A DNA stretch of 39,405 nucleotides from Bacteroidota bacterium. GTDB lineage: Bacteria; Bacteroidota; Bacteroidia; B-17B0; Aurantibacillaceae. Where the stretch lies: positions 1 to 39,405 of the forward strand of contig CANLAV010000007.1 of assembly GCA_947487905.1 (NCBI GenBank), given 5' to 3'. This document shows positions 27,444-36,137 of the stretch, piece after piece. Under the pieces are notes generated by a model that did no database searches, was not told the DNA's origin, and saw nothing but the letters and a program-made list of their open reading frames with translations. Within the stretch, counting starts at the first letter, position 1; each line of letters opens with the position of its first letter. A program made the position numbers and the translations under genes.

Positions 27444-27998
27444 TTGGCATTTAAAATCTATACAAAAACAGGAGATCAAGGTCAAACATCCTTAATAGGA
27501 GGAACTCGTATACCTAAATTTGACGTTCGAATCGAAGCTTATGGAACCGTTGATGAATTAAATTCTAATATTGGTTTGGTGAGAGATCAAGAAATAGATG
27601 AACATTCAAAATCTGTTTTAATTGAGGTTCAAGATCGTTTATTTACAATCGGGTCTTTATTAGCAGCTGATCCTGAAAAAAACAAAATGGTTTTACCACA
27701 AATTTCCGAAATTGATATCGAATTTTTGGAACAAGAAATTGATGCTATGAATGAAACGCTCCCTGAAATGAAACATTTTATTCTTCCAGGAGGGCATACA
27801 ACTATTTCATTTTGTCACGTGGCACGTTGTGTTTGCAGAAGAGCAGAACGCTGTGTATTAGCGCTTAACGAAGTTCATCCTGTTGATGAATTAATTTTTA
27901 AATATTTAAATCGTTTATCTGATTATTTATTTGTTTTATCACGCAAGATTACGGTTGATTTAAAGGCTATTGAAACGCCCTGGAAACCGCGATTATAA
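27444..27998 (+). CDS. PduO-type cob(I)alamin adenosyltransferase
   Basis: The 184-residue protein starts at TTG 27444, only 4 bases after the TonB receptor stop. The start MAFKIYTKTGDQGQTSLIGG is the expected N-terminus of the family, so the TTG is well supported. It transfers the adenosyl group of ATP to cob(I)alamin to make adenosylcobalamin. Key segments are YTKTGDQGQTSLIGG (ATP binding), EAYGTVDELNSNIG and RCVCRRAERCVLAL with the catalytic arginines. It is cytoplasmic and trimeric by family. It overlaps the next gene by one base (TAATG), giving translational coupling. Confidence 0.92.
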   Translation: MAFKIYTKTGDQGQTSLIGGTRIPKFDVRIEAYGTVDELNSNIGLVRDQEIDEHSKSVLIEVQDRLFTIGSLLAADPEKNKMVLPQISEIDIEFLEQEIDAMNETLPEMKHFILPGGHTTISFCHVARCVCRRAERCVLALNEVHPVDELIFKYLNRLSDYLFVLSRKITVDLKAIETPWKPRL

Positions 27999-28408
27999 TG
28001 CCTTCGCCAAAAGAAATAGTAAATGTAATGATGGCTAGCGATTATTTTAGTCAATGGCTTGGTATTGAAGTTTTAGATATAACCGAAGGTAATTGCAGAT
28101 TAAAAATGCAAATTAAAAAAGATATGTTAAATGGATTTGGTATAGCCCATGGAGGAATTGCTTATTCATTTGCAGACAGTGCTTTGGCATTTGCATCCAA
28201 TAGTTATGGACAAAAAGCCGTTTCAATTGAAACCTCCATTTCTCACTTAGTTTCTTTAGTTGAAAATGATGTTATTTTAGCTGAAGTCGTTCAACAATCA
28301 AACAGTCATAAAATTGCTATTTATACCATTGATATCATACATGCAATTACATTAAAAAAAGTGGCCTTGTTTAAAGGAACGGTTTATAAAACAGATAAAA
28401 ATTGGTAA
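27998..28408 (+). CDS. Hotdog-fold thioesterase, PaaI family
   Basis: This 136-residue single hotdog domain has the active-site helix segment NGFGIAHGGIAYSFADSALAFASNS, with the His-Gly-Gly turn and the acidic catalytic residue (Asp in FADSA). It matches the PaaI subgroup, which hydrolyses phenylacetyl- or hydroxyphenylacetyl-CoA thioesters. No other phenylacetate degradation genes are in this window, so it could act as a general acyl-CoA thioesterase. The start overlaps the adenosyltransferase stop, so the two are coupled. The QueA-family gene starts 18 bases downstream. Confidence 0.87.
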   Translation: MPSPKEIVNVMMASDYFSQWLGIEVLDITEGNCRLKMQIKKDMLNGFGIAHGGIAYSFADSALAFASNSYGQKAVSIETSISHLVSLVENDVILAEVVQQSNSHKIAIYTIDIIHAITLKKVALFKGTVYKTDKNW

Positions 28409-28426
28409 TTTGGCCTGTTATCTTTT

Positions 28427-29641
28427 ATGAATTCTCCTTCCCAATTACATATTTCCGATTTTAATTACGATTTACCAGAATCGTACATTCCTTATTTTCC
28501 TAGTGAAAATCGCGAAGATGCAAAACTATTAGTATATAAATCATCTCAAATTGAAACTCATTATTTTAAACATATAACTCAACAATTGCCACCACATGCC
28601 GTTCTTGTGTTTAATAATACGAAAGTAATTCAGGCACGTTTATATTTTAAAACGTTAACTGGTGCCATTATCGAACTGTTTTGTTTAGAACCACATGATA
28701 GTTATAGTGATGTGGCAATAGCAATGGCTTCAACAGGATCAGTTAAATGGAAATGTCTAGTTGGAAACATACGTAAATGGAAAGATGGTCAATTAGTTTT
28801 AATGCATGATGAGTTAGAGTTAAGGGCTATAATCCAAGAAAAAAAAGAGGCACACGTAAATATTGAATTTAACTGGAACGATCAAACACTTAGTTTTGCA
28901 GAGGTGTTGAGTAGATTAGGAGAAATACCGATTCCGCCCTATTTTAAAAGAAAAACTACAGAAGCAGATATTGATAGATATCAAACTGTTTATGCGCAAC
29001 ACAAAGGTTCTGTGGCAGCGCCAACGGCTGGTTTACATTTTACGGACACTATTTTAAATGAATTGAAAACTGCAAATATCCAACAATTGCAAGTGACATT
29101 ACATGTTGGTGCTGGCACATTTATGCCAGTAAAGTCTGAAAAAATTGGAGATCATATCATGCATGCCGAATGGATTGATGTGGATTTTGACACTATTGAA
29201 AGTCTATTAAAAAATTGTCAGTTTCCTGTTATACCAGTTGGAACGACATCATTCAGAACCATAGAATCACTTTATTGGATGGGATTAAAAGCATATTTTA
29301 ATCCAAATGCAACTATTCAAGAGCTTGAAGTAAAACAATGGGATGCTTATCAATTGAATGATAAAGTCATTTCAGTTGAAAAAAGTATTGAATCACTTTT
29401 AACGTGGATGACTTTATACGATCTACGAAAATTAGTATGTAAGACACAAATTTTAATCGCACCACCATATCAATTAAAAATGGCGAAAGGAATTATTACT
29501 AATTTTCATCAACCAAAAAGTACGCTGTTATTGCTTATTAGCGCCATTGTAGGTGATAATTGGAAGGTTATTTACAACTATGCTTTAAAAAATAATTTTC
29601 GTTTTTTAAGTTATGGAGACAGTTCATTACTCTTACCTTAA
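28427..29641 (+). CDS. queA: QueA-family S-adenosylmethionine:tRNA ribosyltransferase-isomerase (long form)
   Basis: This 404-residue protein of the QueA family transfers the ribosyl part of SAM onto preQ1 in tRNA to form epoxyqueuosine. Conserved parts are FNYDLPESYIPYFPSENREDAKLL, VFNNTKVIQARL, GEIPIPPYFKR, the substrate loop KGSVAAPTAGLHFT and LHVGAGTFMPV. It is longer than the usual approximately 350 residues and lacks the I-A-Q--P wording of classic QueA (it has YIPYFP). I recall that some Bacteroidota carry two QueA-like genes, and this looks like the divergent longer one. True queuosine activity is likely but not certain. Confidence 0.8.
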   Translation: MNSPSQLHISDFNYDLPESYIPYFPSENREDAKLLVYKSSQIETHYFKHITQQLPPHAVLVFNNTKVIQARLYFKTLTGAIIELFCLEPHDSYSDVAIAMASTGSVKWKCLVGNIRKWKDGQLVLMHDELELRAIIQEKKEAHVNIEFNWNDQTLSFAEVLSRLGEIPIPPYFKRKTTEADIDRYQTVYAQHKGSVAAPTAGLHFTDTILNELKTANIQQLQVTLHVGAGTFMPVKSEKIGDHIMHAEWIDVDFDTIESLLKNCQFPVIPVGTTSFRTIESLYWMGLKAYFNPNATIQELEVKQWDAYQLNDKVISVEKSIESLLTWMTLYDLRKLVCKTQILIAPPYQLKMAKGIITNFHQPKSTLLLLISAIVGDNWKVIYNYALKNNFRFLSYGDSSLLLP

Positions 29642-29654
29642 TATCAAAAAAACA

Positions 29655-30014
29655 ATGAAAAAAGTAACCATACTTCATAATAACCGCTGCTCAAAAAGCA
29701 GATGTGCTTTACAAGTTTTAAAAGATGAAAACTGTGAAATTGAAATCATAGATTATATAAAAAATACACCTTCAAAAAAAGAACTAAAAACTATTTTAGA
29801 TAAATTAGGATTAAACGCTTTTGATATCGTTCGAAAAAAAGAATCTATTTTTCTTGAAAAATTTAAAGGCAAAACATTTACCAATTCAGAGTGGATTCAG
29901 ATTTTAACCGAATACCCCATTTTGATAGAAAGACCAATTGTTATTGATGGATATAAAGCAGTCATTGGGCGTCCAATCGAATTAGTTATAGATTTATTAA
30001 AACGAACAAGTTAA
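29655..30014 (+). CDS. ArsC-family (glutaredoxin-type) arsenate reductase-like protein
   Basis: From ATG 29655 (119 residues) the protein starts MKKVTILHNNRCSKSRCAL. An earlier in-frame ATG at 29613 lies inside the QueA-family gene and was rejected. The catalytic Cys of the ArsC/Spx family is in NNRCSKSR, and the family Arg-rich end is present as ERPIVIDGYKAVIGRP. It may reduce arsenate with glutaredoxin, or be a YffB-like thiol protein without arsenic activity. No arsenic pump or ArsR gene is nearby. It lies 13 bases after the QueA-family gene, so it probably shares its transcript. Confidence 0.83.
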   Translation: MKKVTILHNNRCSKSRCALQVLKDENCEIEIIDYIKNTPSKKELKTILDKLGLNAFDIVRKKESIFLEKFKGKTFTNSEWIQILTEYPILIERPIVIDGYKAVIGRPIELVIDLLKRTS

Positions 30015-30045
30015 TTGTGAATAAATCCTTTTAAAATAATATTAT

Positions 30046-31613
<1,568 letters not shown>

Positions 31614-31623
31614 TATCAAAAAA

Positions 31624-31860
31624 ATGAAATTAGAAATTATTACACCCGATAAAAAAGTATTTGAAGGACAAGTTAAATCTGCAGTTTTTCCTGGTGCTGA
31701 AGGCTCTTTTGGAGTTTTAAATAACCATTCAGCTATGATTGCAACCTTGAAAAATGGTACGATAGAATTGGTTGAAGAAAACAATACAACACATTCATTT
31801 GATGTAAAAGGTGGAGTAGTTGAAGTTTGTAAAAATAACGTGATTGTTTTAGCTGAATAA
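31624..31860 (+). CDS. atpC: ATP synthase F1 subunit epsilon, short form
   Basis: This 78-residue protein contains only the N-terminal beta-sandwich of epsilon: KLEIITPDKKVFEGQVKSAV, FPGAEGSFGVLNNHSAMIAT and GGVVEVCKNNVIVLAE. The C-terminal helical domain, which in other bacteria can inhibit ATP hydrolysis, is absent. This short form is typical of Bacteroidota, so it is not a truncation. It couples the central stalk to the c ring. It follows atpD by 10 bases and ends at a strong terminator. Confidence 0.95.
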   Translation: MKLEIITPDKKVFEGQVKSAVFPGAEGSFGVLNNHSAMIATLKNGTIELVEENNTTHSFDVKGGVVEVCKNNVIVLAE

Positions 31861-31876
31861 TTTCAATTTAATATTT

Positions 31877-31910
31877 AAAAAACCTGATTAAATTTTTAAT
31901 CAGGTTTTTT
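31877..31910 (+). terminator. Terminator of atpD-atpC
   Basis: AAAAAACCTGATTA (31877-31890) pairs with TAATCAGGTTTTTT (31897-31910) across a 6-base loop, ending in a T tract. Confidence 0.9.
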
Positions 31911-31938
31911 TATGCGGTTAATTTAAATATTGTATCAA

Positions 31939-31971
31939 AAAAAATTCTCAATATTTTATTGAGAATTTTTT
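31939..31971 (-). terminator. Terminator of efp (minus strand)
   Basis: ATTCTCAAT pairs with ATTGAGAAT around a 5-base loop, flanked by As on the left and Ts on the right, so it can work both ways. It is the nearest hairpin to the efp stop at 31994. Confidence 0.8.
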
Positions 31972-31993
31972 CGAATGATATGGTTATTTAACT

Positions 31994-32545
31994 TTATTTT
32001 ACACGCTCAACGTATTCTCCAGTCTCCGTATTTATTTTTAATTTATCACCAATGACAACAAATATTGGAACTTGAATTTTCACATTACCTGTTAATTCAG
32101 CTGTTTTTAAAGATTTACCTTTCACTCCTTCTTCCGTATAAGTTACTTCTAACTCAACATATTGAGGTAATAAGCCACTTAATGGCTTATCATTTTCATC
32201 GAAACGGATTTTAAGAACCATCCCTTCTTGTAAAAATTGCAAACTATCTGCAAACAAAATTTTAGGTATGTGTGATTGGTCGTAAGTTTCTTGGTTCATA
32301 CAAACTAAAAAATCACCTTCCATAAATAGGTATTGCATTTCGTATTCATCTACTCTAATGATGTCAATTTTTTCTCCTGATCGAAAACGAACTTCACTTT
32401 GTTTACCAGTTTCAACGTTTCTGCATCTTACCGAATAAATGGCATTTCCTTTTCCAGGAGTAATATGATCATAGTCCATTACCTGAACTAATTCATTATT
32501 GTGTCTTAAAAAAATATTTTTTGAAATATCAGATGTCGTAGCCAT
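31994..32545 (-). CDS. efp: Translation elongation factor P (divergent)
   Basis: This 183-residue EF-P has three beta-barrel domains by family. EF-P enters the ribosomal E site and relieves stalling at polyproline. The modified-lysine loop is TPGKGNA with Lys32; the second part has GDFLVCMNQETYDQ, and the third ends GDKLKINTETGEYVERVK, the typical EF-P tail. It departs from common Bacteroidota EF-P around the loop (GNAIYSVRCRN rather than G-AFVRTKL-N) and is slightly short. It may be a second EF-P or a lineage-specific form. A GTTG-N20-TATCTTTC promoter-like pair lies about 23 to 55 bases upstream. Confidence 0.9.
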   Translation of the reverse strand: MATTSDISKNIFLRHNNELVQVMDYDHITPGKGNAIYSVRCRNVETGKQSEVRFRSGEKIDIIRVDEYEMQYLFMEGDFLVCMNQETYDQSHIPKILFADSLQFLQEGMVLKIRFDENDKPLSGLLPQYVELEVTYTEEGVKGKSLKTAELTGNVKIQVPIFVVIGDKLKINTETGEYVERVK

Positions 32546-32568
32546 AATTTGTTTAAATTTTTAGAGTT

Positions 32569-32600
32569 GAAAGATACTACCTTGTAATGAGATTGACAAC
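32569..32600 (-). promoter_or_regulatory. Possible promoter of efp
   Basis: On the minus strand GTTG (32600-32597) is followed after 20 bases by TATCTTTC (32576-32569). This differs from TTTG/TAnnTTTG by one base in each box. Confidence 0.4.
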
Positions 32601-32645
32601 ATTATATCCTTCAAAACACTATAAAAATGAAACAATTTTAGGTTG

Positions 32646-33977
32646 TTATTTCATGTATTTTTGTTTCACATCACTGTAGCTAGGGAAATTATTATAGTGC
32701 CAGTTCATAATAACCGTTCCGTTTTTAATCAAAACTAAACCAGGATTTGAACGAATGATTGTTTTTAAAACGACACCGTCTGAAGTTGCAAAATCATACA
32801 AAGCTTGATGTTTGTGTTTGTAATCATCCACTTGTTTAGCATCAGATGCTGTTAGTCCTAATACATTTATTTTATCGATAGAAGCTAACTTATTTAAATC
32901 ATTAATTTTAGCATGAAGGGTCTCATCATCGGCTGTTTCAGTTATATCATAACATACCAATAAAAACTGATAATTTGGATTGTTTAAAACACTATCCGTT
33001 ATCGGTTCTCCATTTTGATTGTTTATTGAAAAGTCTACAATTTTCGGTGGGTTAATCGCATCATGTACTAATTTATTTACGGTGTTGTGCCAAGCCCATG
33101 TTAATGTATCTTCCCAAATTTTAGAATCCATATAATCTTTTTGACTGAATGCTTTTATTTCGCCAGTTTTTAAGTTTTTATATTCAAGTAACGATTCGTA
33201 AACGGCTGGTTGGTAACCAATTCCAGGTTTCATATTTTCTTTGATATTATCCCCAATTTTATACGCTCTAAAATCAAATATTGGTAGATTACGGTAGGTG
33301 TAAATTGGAAAGGCAATTGATAGTACAATGGCTATAATAGTTACAACAGTTGTAATTAAAGGATTGAATCGTTCGTTGATATTTTCTTTACCCGCAAATA
33401 GAAGTGTAATAGCAACCATTAATACAATATCTTTCCAGAAACTTTCCCAAGGTTTTAAAACTAAAAAATCACCAAAACAGCCACAGGTAGTTACTTTGTT
33501 ATAACACGCTGAATAAAATGTAAGGAACGTGAAGAAGGTTATTTGAGCTAGTAATAATCCAAGGGTTAAATTTCTTTTGTAGCCAACTAATAACATAAAG
33601 CCTAGCGCCATTTCGCTCACACATAAAATAATAGACAATGGTAATGCAATATGGGCCATGCTTTCAAAGATTGATAAACCTGAATCAGCCGTAAATACTT
33701 CAAAGTATTCTTTCAGTTTATAACTAAAGCCTAAAGGATCGTTGGCTTTTATAAAACCAGAAAAAATAAATAATCCTCCAACAAATATTCGTGTAATATG
33801 TGTTACAATGGGTGCTTTACTAATTATAGAAGATGCATTAACCAATACAACTAAAGTACCGAGTACAATGGCAATGGTTGTTTTACTTATACATGGCGGA
33901 CAAATCCAATATAATAAAGCTGCTAAGCCTATTGACCAAATGGCACGAAATAGTTTTGATGCAAGAAATTTTTTCAT
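32646..33977 (-). CDS. DoxX/MauE-type membrane protein with thioredoxin-like C-terminus (BT_3928-like)
   Basis: This 443-residue protein is predicted to lie in the inner membrane. The first half holds six to seven hydrophobic helices, including FVGGLFIFSGFIKANDPLGF and a CGCFGDFL segment, matching the DoxX/MauE-type domain of the BT_3928 family. After the last helix (about residue 225), the remainder is extracytoplasmic or soluble. Its end (NKLASIDKINVLGLTASDA, GLVLIKNGTVIMNW) resembles a thioredoxin fold lacking an obvious Cys-x-x-Cys active site. A role in quinone- or thiol-linked redox chemistry is a family inference. It lies 106 bases downstream of the S24 regulator gene. Confidence 0.78.
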   Translation of the reverse strand: MKKFLASKLFRAIWSIGLAALLYWICPPCISKTTIAIVLGTLVVLVNASSIISKAPIVTHITRIFVGGLFIFSGFIKANDPLGFSYKLKEYFEVFTADSGLSIFESMAHIALPLSIILCVSEMALGFMLLVGYKRNLTLGLLLAQITFFTFLTFYSACYNKVTTCGCFGDFLVLKPWESFWKDIVLMVAITLLFAGKENINERFNPLITTVVTIIAIVLSIAFPIYTYRNLPIFDFRAYKIGDNIKENMKPGIGYQPAVYESLLEYKNLKTGEIKAFSQKDYMDSKIWEDTLTWAWHNTVNKLVHDAINPPKIVDFSINNQNGEPITDSVLNNPNYQFLLVCYDITETADDETLHAKINDLNKLASIDKINVLGLTASDAKQVDDYKHKHQALYDFATSDGVVLKTIIRSNPGLVLIKNGTVIMNWHYNNFPSYSDVKQKYMK

Positions 33978-34083
33978 AAGGTTTGATATATTGATATTCT
34001 CTAAATTAATTATTTAAGCAATCTAATTTACAATCTTATTGTTTAATAATACAATAGCTTTAATTTTTTTTAACGTTTCGTTT

Positions 34084-34872
34084 TTATGAAATTAACTTCT
34101 TATTTCCTTGTTTCTTTATGACTTCCATTTCTACTTGTAAATTACGAAGCATATTCATAATACTTTCTACATTCAATTCTTCTTCTTTATAGTCGGTCAT
34201 ATTAATGCAACATGTATATTCCCATAACTCTACAATGTCTTTTAAATTTACTTTATAAGGCTGATAAATTTTGTTATCGGAATGACATTCTAAAAAACCT
34301 TTTTTTAAGTTAAGATTAAATATACGTTTATAAGATAAGCCTTCGTCTTTGGTAACAACGATATACGTATGTCCGTTTTTCACTTCTTCTAATTTCTCTA
34401 AGTATTTAGCAACAATAAAAGAACCTTCTTTAATAGGCGGCATACTGTCTCCTTTGATTGGAAACGCGCGGTGTTTTCCAGTTGGTAAAAATGGTAATTT
34501 CATGCGAGGTAAGCGTTCAACGTAATCAGGATCGGCATAACCTTGTAAATAACCAGCACTTGCTTTTAATGGTACTAATTCTACGACGTCTCTTCCGTCT
34601 TCATCAATTAAAATTGGAAACAACATACGGTTTTTTCCAATTTTCATTAGACCATCCAAACTTGTTTTACTGAAATCACCTCTTACAAGAGCGTCAACTG
34701 CTACATGAAAATAATCTGAAATAGTAATTAATAAATCAATCGATGGTTCATTTCTATTTTCTTCATAAGCACCAAGTCTTGAACGGGTAATGCCTAAGTT
34801 ATCTGCTAATTGTTCTTGCGAAAGGCCTTTTTGCAAACGCAAGTATTTTAAATTGCTAAAAATTTTACTCAT
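34084..34872 (-). CDS. XRE-type repressor with S24 LexA-like autoprotease domain
   Basis: This 262-residue regulator has an N-terminal helix-turn-helix (about residues 6-60; LRLQKGLSQEQLADNLGITR) and a LexA/UmuD-type peptidase domain (about 95-230). The catalytic pair is present: Ser143 in KGDSMPP and Lys182 in YKRIF. A plausible self-cleavage site, Ala106-Gly107 in KASAGYL, lies before the catalytic serine as in LexA. It is therefore likely to be an SOS-like repressor inactivated by RecA-stimulated cleavage. The C-terminus has an extra acidic helix (about 225-262). A 17-bp palindrome 34 bases before the start may be its own operator. No SOS repair genes lie in this window. Confidence 0.87.
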   Translation of the reverse strand: MSKIFSNLKYLRLQKGLSQEQLADNLGITRSRLGAYEENRNEPSIDLLITISDYFHVAVDALVRGDFSKTSLDGLMKIGKNRMLFPILIDEDGRDVVELVPLKASAGYLQGYADPDYVERLPRMKLPFLPTGKHRAFPIKGDSMPPIKEGSFIVAKYLEKLEEVKNGHTYIVVTKDEGLSYKRIFNLNLKKGFLECHSDNKIYQPYKVNLKDIVELWEYTCCINMTDYKEEELNVESIMNMLRNLQVEMEVIKKQGNKKLIS

Positions 34873-34905
34873 TTTATTAAATTGCTACAAATTATAGCAC
34901 TAATA

Positions 34906-34922
34906 TACTACATTAGGTAGTA
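34906..34922. promoter_or_regulatory. Candidate operator palindrome upstream of the S24 repressor
   Basis: TACTAC-ATTAG-GTAGTA is a perfect 6-bp inverted repeat with a 5-base centre, 34 bases before the repressor ATG. It overlaps by two bases a plus-strand TACATTTG promoter-like box. Position and symmetry fit autoregulation by a dimeric HTH protein. Confidence 0.5.
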
Positions 34923-35005
34923 CATTTGCAAAGAGTTTTTGATAAAAATAAGGTTTGTTGTTGACATGGTTTTGTAAATAAGTTTTTACTCGTTTAAAAA
35001 GTCAT

Positions 35006-35039
35006 AAAAGGCTATCTCTTTTAGAAGGGATAGCCTTTT
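35006..35039. terminator. Orphan hairpin with terminator shape
   Basis: AAAAGGCTATC (35006-35016) pairs with GATAGCCTTTT (35029-35039), and two inner pairs can extend the stem. It is flanked by As and Ts. No gene on either strand ends here, so it may end an unannotated RNA starting near 34934. Confidence 0.6.
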
Positions 35040-35055
35040 AAATTATAATTAATAT

Positions 35056-35133
35056 CCTAGCCCTGATTGAAGCGGCATCCTTTTTGTCTTTTTTTTAAAG
35101 GCAAAAAGATATAGCGGAAAGCAGGAACTAGCT
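35056..35133 (+). repeat. Structured intergenic element, copy A
   Basis: Read on the plus strand: CTAGCCCTGATTGAAGCGGC, ATCC, a TTTTTG/CAAAAA stem with one bulged C, GATATAGCGGAAAGCAGGA, then CTAG. The ends close with CTAG/CTAG and CCTG/CAGG. I recall very similar sequences between genes in many Flavobacteria. The Rfam Flavo-1 RNA is one candidate name, not verified. Copy B is at 17934-18016. Confidence 0.65.
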
Positions 35134-35171
35134 CCAAAAAAACAGTATAATCAAACTGAATTTGAAGCCAA

Positions 35172-35204
35172 ATTGAGATCGTAAAGCTTAAAATAGTATA
35201 TTTG
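35172..35204 (+). promoter_or_regulatory. Promoter of dedA
   Basis: ATTG (35172-35175), a 21-base spacer and TATATTTG (35197-35204) lie upstream of ATG 35234. The -33 box has one mismatch and the -7 box is exact. Confidence 0.65.
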
Positions 35205-35233
35205 TTTTCGACTTTAATTCTTTAAATCAACTT

Positions 35234-35872
35234 ATGATAGACTTATTTAAACACATATTACACTTAGACTTTGTATGGTTATTTCAAAATTATGGAACTG
35301 CTATTTATGTGGTTTTATTTTTAGTGATTTTTATTGAAACAGGCTTAGTGGCTATGCCTTTTTTACCTGGAGATTCTTTATTATTTACAGCTGGCTTATT
35401 TGCAAGAACAGGACAGTTGAATATGAGTTATTTATTGATTTTTCTTTTTATTGCTGCTGTTTTGGGTGATAATTGTAATTATTGGATTGGCAGAAAAATA
35501 GGTGTAAAAATATTTGACTTTAAAATTAAAGGTCGACCTGTTGTGAAGAAAGAATATTTAGATAAAACGCATGTGTTTTTTGAAAAATATGGCACGAAAG
35601 CTATTATTATGGCCCGTTTTGTTCCATTTGTAAGAACATTTGCTCCTTTTGCAGCTGGTGTTGGAGAAATGAATTATAAAAAATACATCCTTTTTGACAT
35701 CATGGGTGGTGCTTTATGGATTGGTTCTTTAACAACTGCTGGTTATCTTTTAGGCGAAGTTGAGTTTATTAGAAATCACATTGATTTGGTTTGTCTTGGT
35801 ATTATCGCATTTTCTGTATTTCCAATTCTAATTTCATTGCTTAAAAGTAAATTAGGAGCAGAAAAAAAGTAG
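35234..35872 (+). CDS. DedA family membrane protein
   Basis: This 212-residue inner-membrane protein of the DedA/SNARE-associated (VTT) superfamily is a group linked to undecaprenyl phosphate or phospholipid flipping and to envelope stress. Marks are FIETGLVAMPFLPGDSLLFTAG (the E-x-G-...-P-G-D-S signature, about residues 34-55), GDNCNYWIGRKIG and the arginine-rich ARFVPFVRTFAPFAAG (about 131-146). Four to five hydrophobic segments are seen. It has its own promoter, and the DUF5808-type gene follows 16 bases after its stop, so they probably form an operon. Confidence 0.92.
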   Translation: MIDLFKHILHLDFVWLFQNYGTAIYVVLFLVIFIETGLVAMPFLPGDSLLFTAGLFARTGQLNMSYLLIFLFIAAVLGDNCNYWIGRKIGVKIFDFKIKGRPVVKKEYLDKTHVFFEKYGTKAIIMARFVPFVRTFAPFAAGVGEMNYKKYILFDIMGGALWIGSLTTAGYLLGEVEFIRNHIDLVCLGIIAFSVFPILISLLKSKLGAEKK

Positions 35873-35888
35873 TATTTTTTTAACTATT

Positions 35889-36122
35889 ATGAAAGAAAAA
35901 CCAAGCGAAGAAACATTACGACACTGGCACTCTGATCCTAACAATTGGAAGTTTGGTATATTTTATTTTAATAGAGCAGATAAACGCATTTTTCCACCAA
36001 AAAAAATAGCTTGGATGGGCTGGACGGTGAATTTTGCAAATCCATTATCAGTATTAGCAATTGTTGTTGTTTTAGCCTTTGTTATTATGATGACTAAACT
36101 ATTAGATAGGACTAAACACTAA
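35889..36122 (+). CDS. Small membrane protein, DUF5808-like
   Basis: This 77-residue protein begins with a soluble part containing DPNNWKFGIFYFNRADKRIF, followed by GWTVNFANP and one membrane helix (about residues 54-70), leaving a short basic tail. The D-P-x-x-W-x-x-G-x-x-Y-x-N wording and the W-T-x-N-F-A-N-P segment match DUF5808 from memory. Function unknown. It lies directly behind dedA, so it may act with it at the inner membrane. No terminator was seen before the convergent RluA-type gene, 15 bases away. Confidence 0.77.
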   Translation: MKEKPSEETLRHWHSDPNNWKFGIFYFNRADKRIFPPKKIAWMGWTVNFANPLSVLAIVVVLAFVIMMTKLLDRTKH

Positions 36123-36137
36123 ACGTTTGTAAAAAAA

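Larger units (their letters stand above)
34873..35233. other. 361-base gene-free region between the S24 regulator and dedA
   Basis: No coding frame of note is seen here. From left to right it holds the regulator's upstream region with a palindrome (34906-34922), a plus-strand TACATTTG box (34921-34928), about 80 bases of plain AT-rich sequence, a strong hairpin (35006-35039), a structured repeat element (35056-35133) and the dedA promoter (35172-35204). Confidence 0.8.

Noticed and set aside
29655-30014. Reading the ArsC-like gene as part of an arsenic resistance island
   Set aside because: No ArsR, ArsB/Acr3 or ArsM gene is nearby; the operon partners are a thioesterase and QueA-family protein.
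34036-34058. ATTGT/ACAAT hairpin between the S24 regulator and the DoxX-type gene
   Set aside because: Weak AT-only stem with the T run on the wrong side for the minus-strand genes.
36107-36135. AAACGTTT palindrome between the DUF5808 and RluA-type genes
   Set aside because: Eight bases with no room for a loop and no T tract; likely chance.
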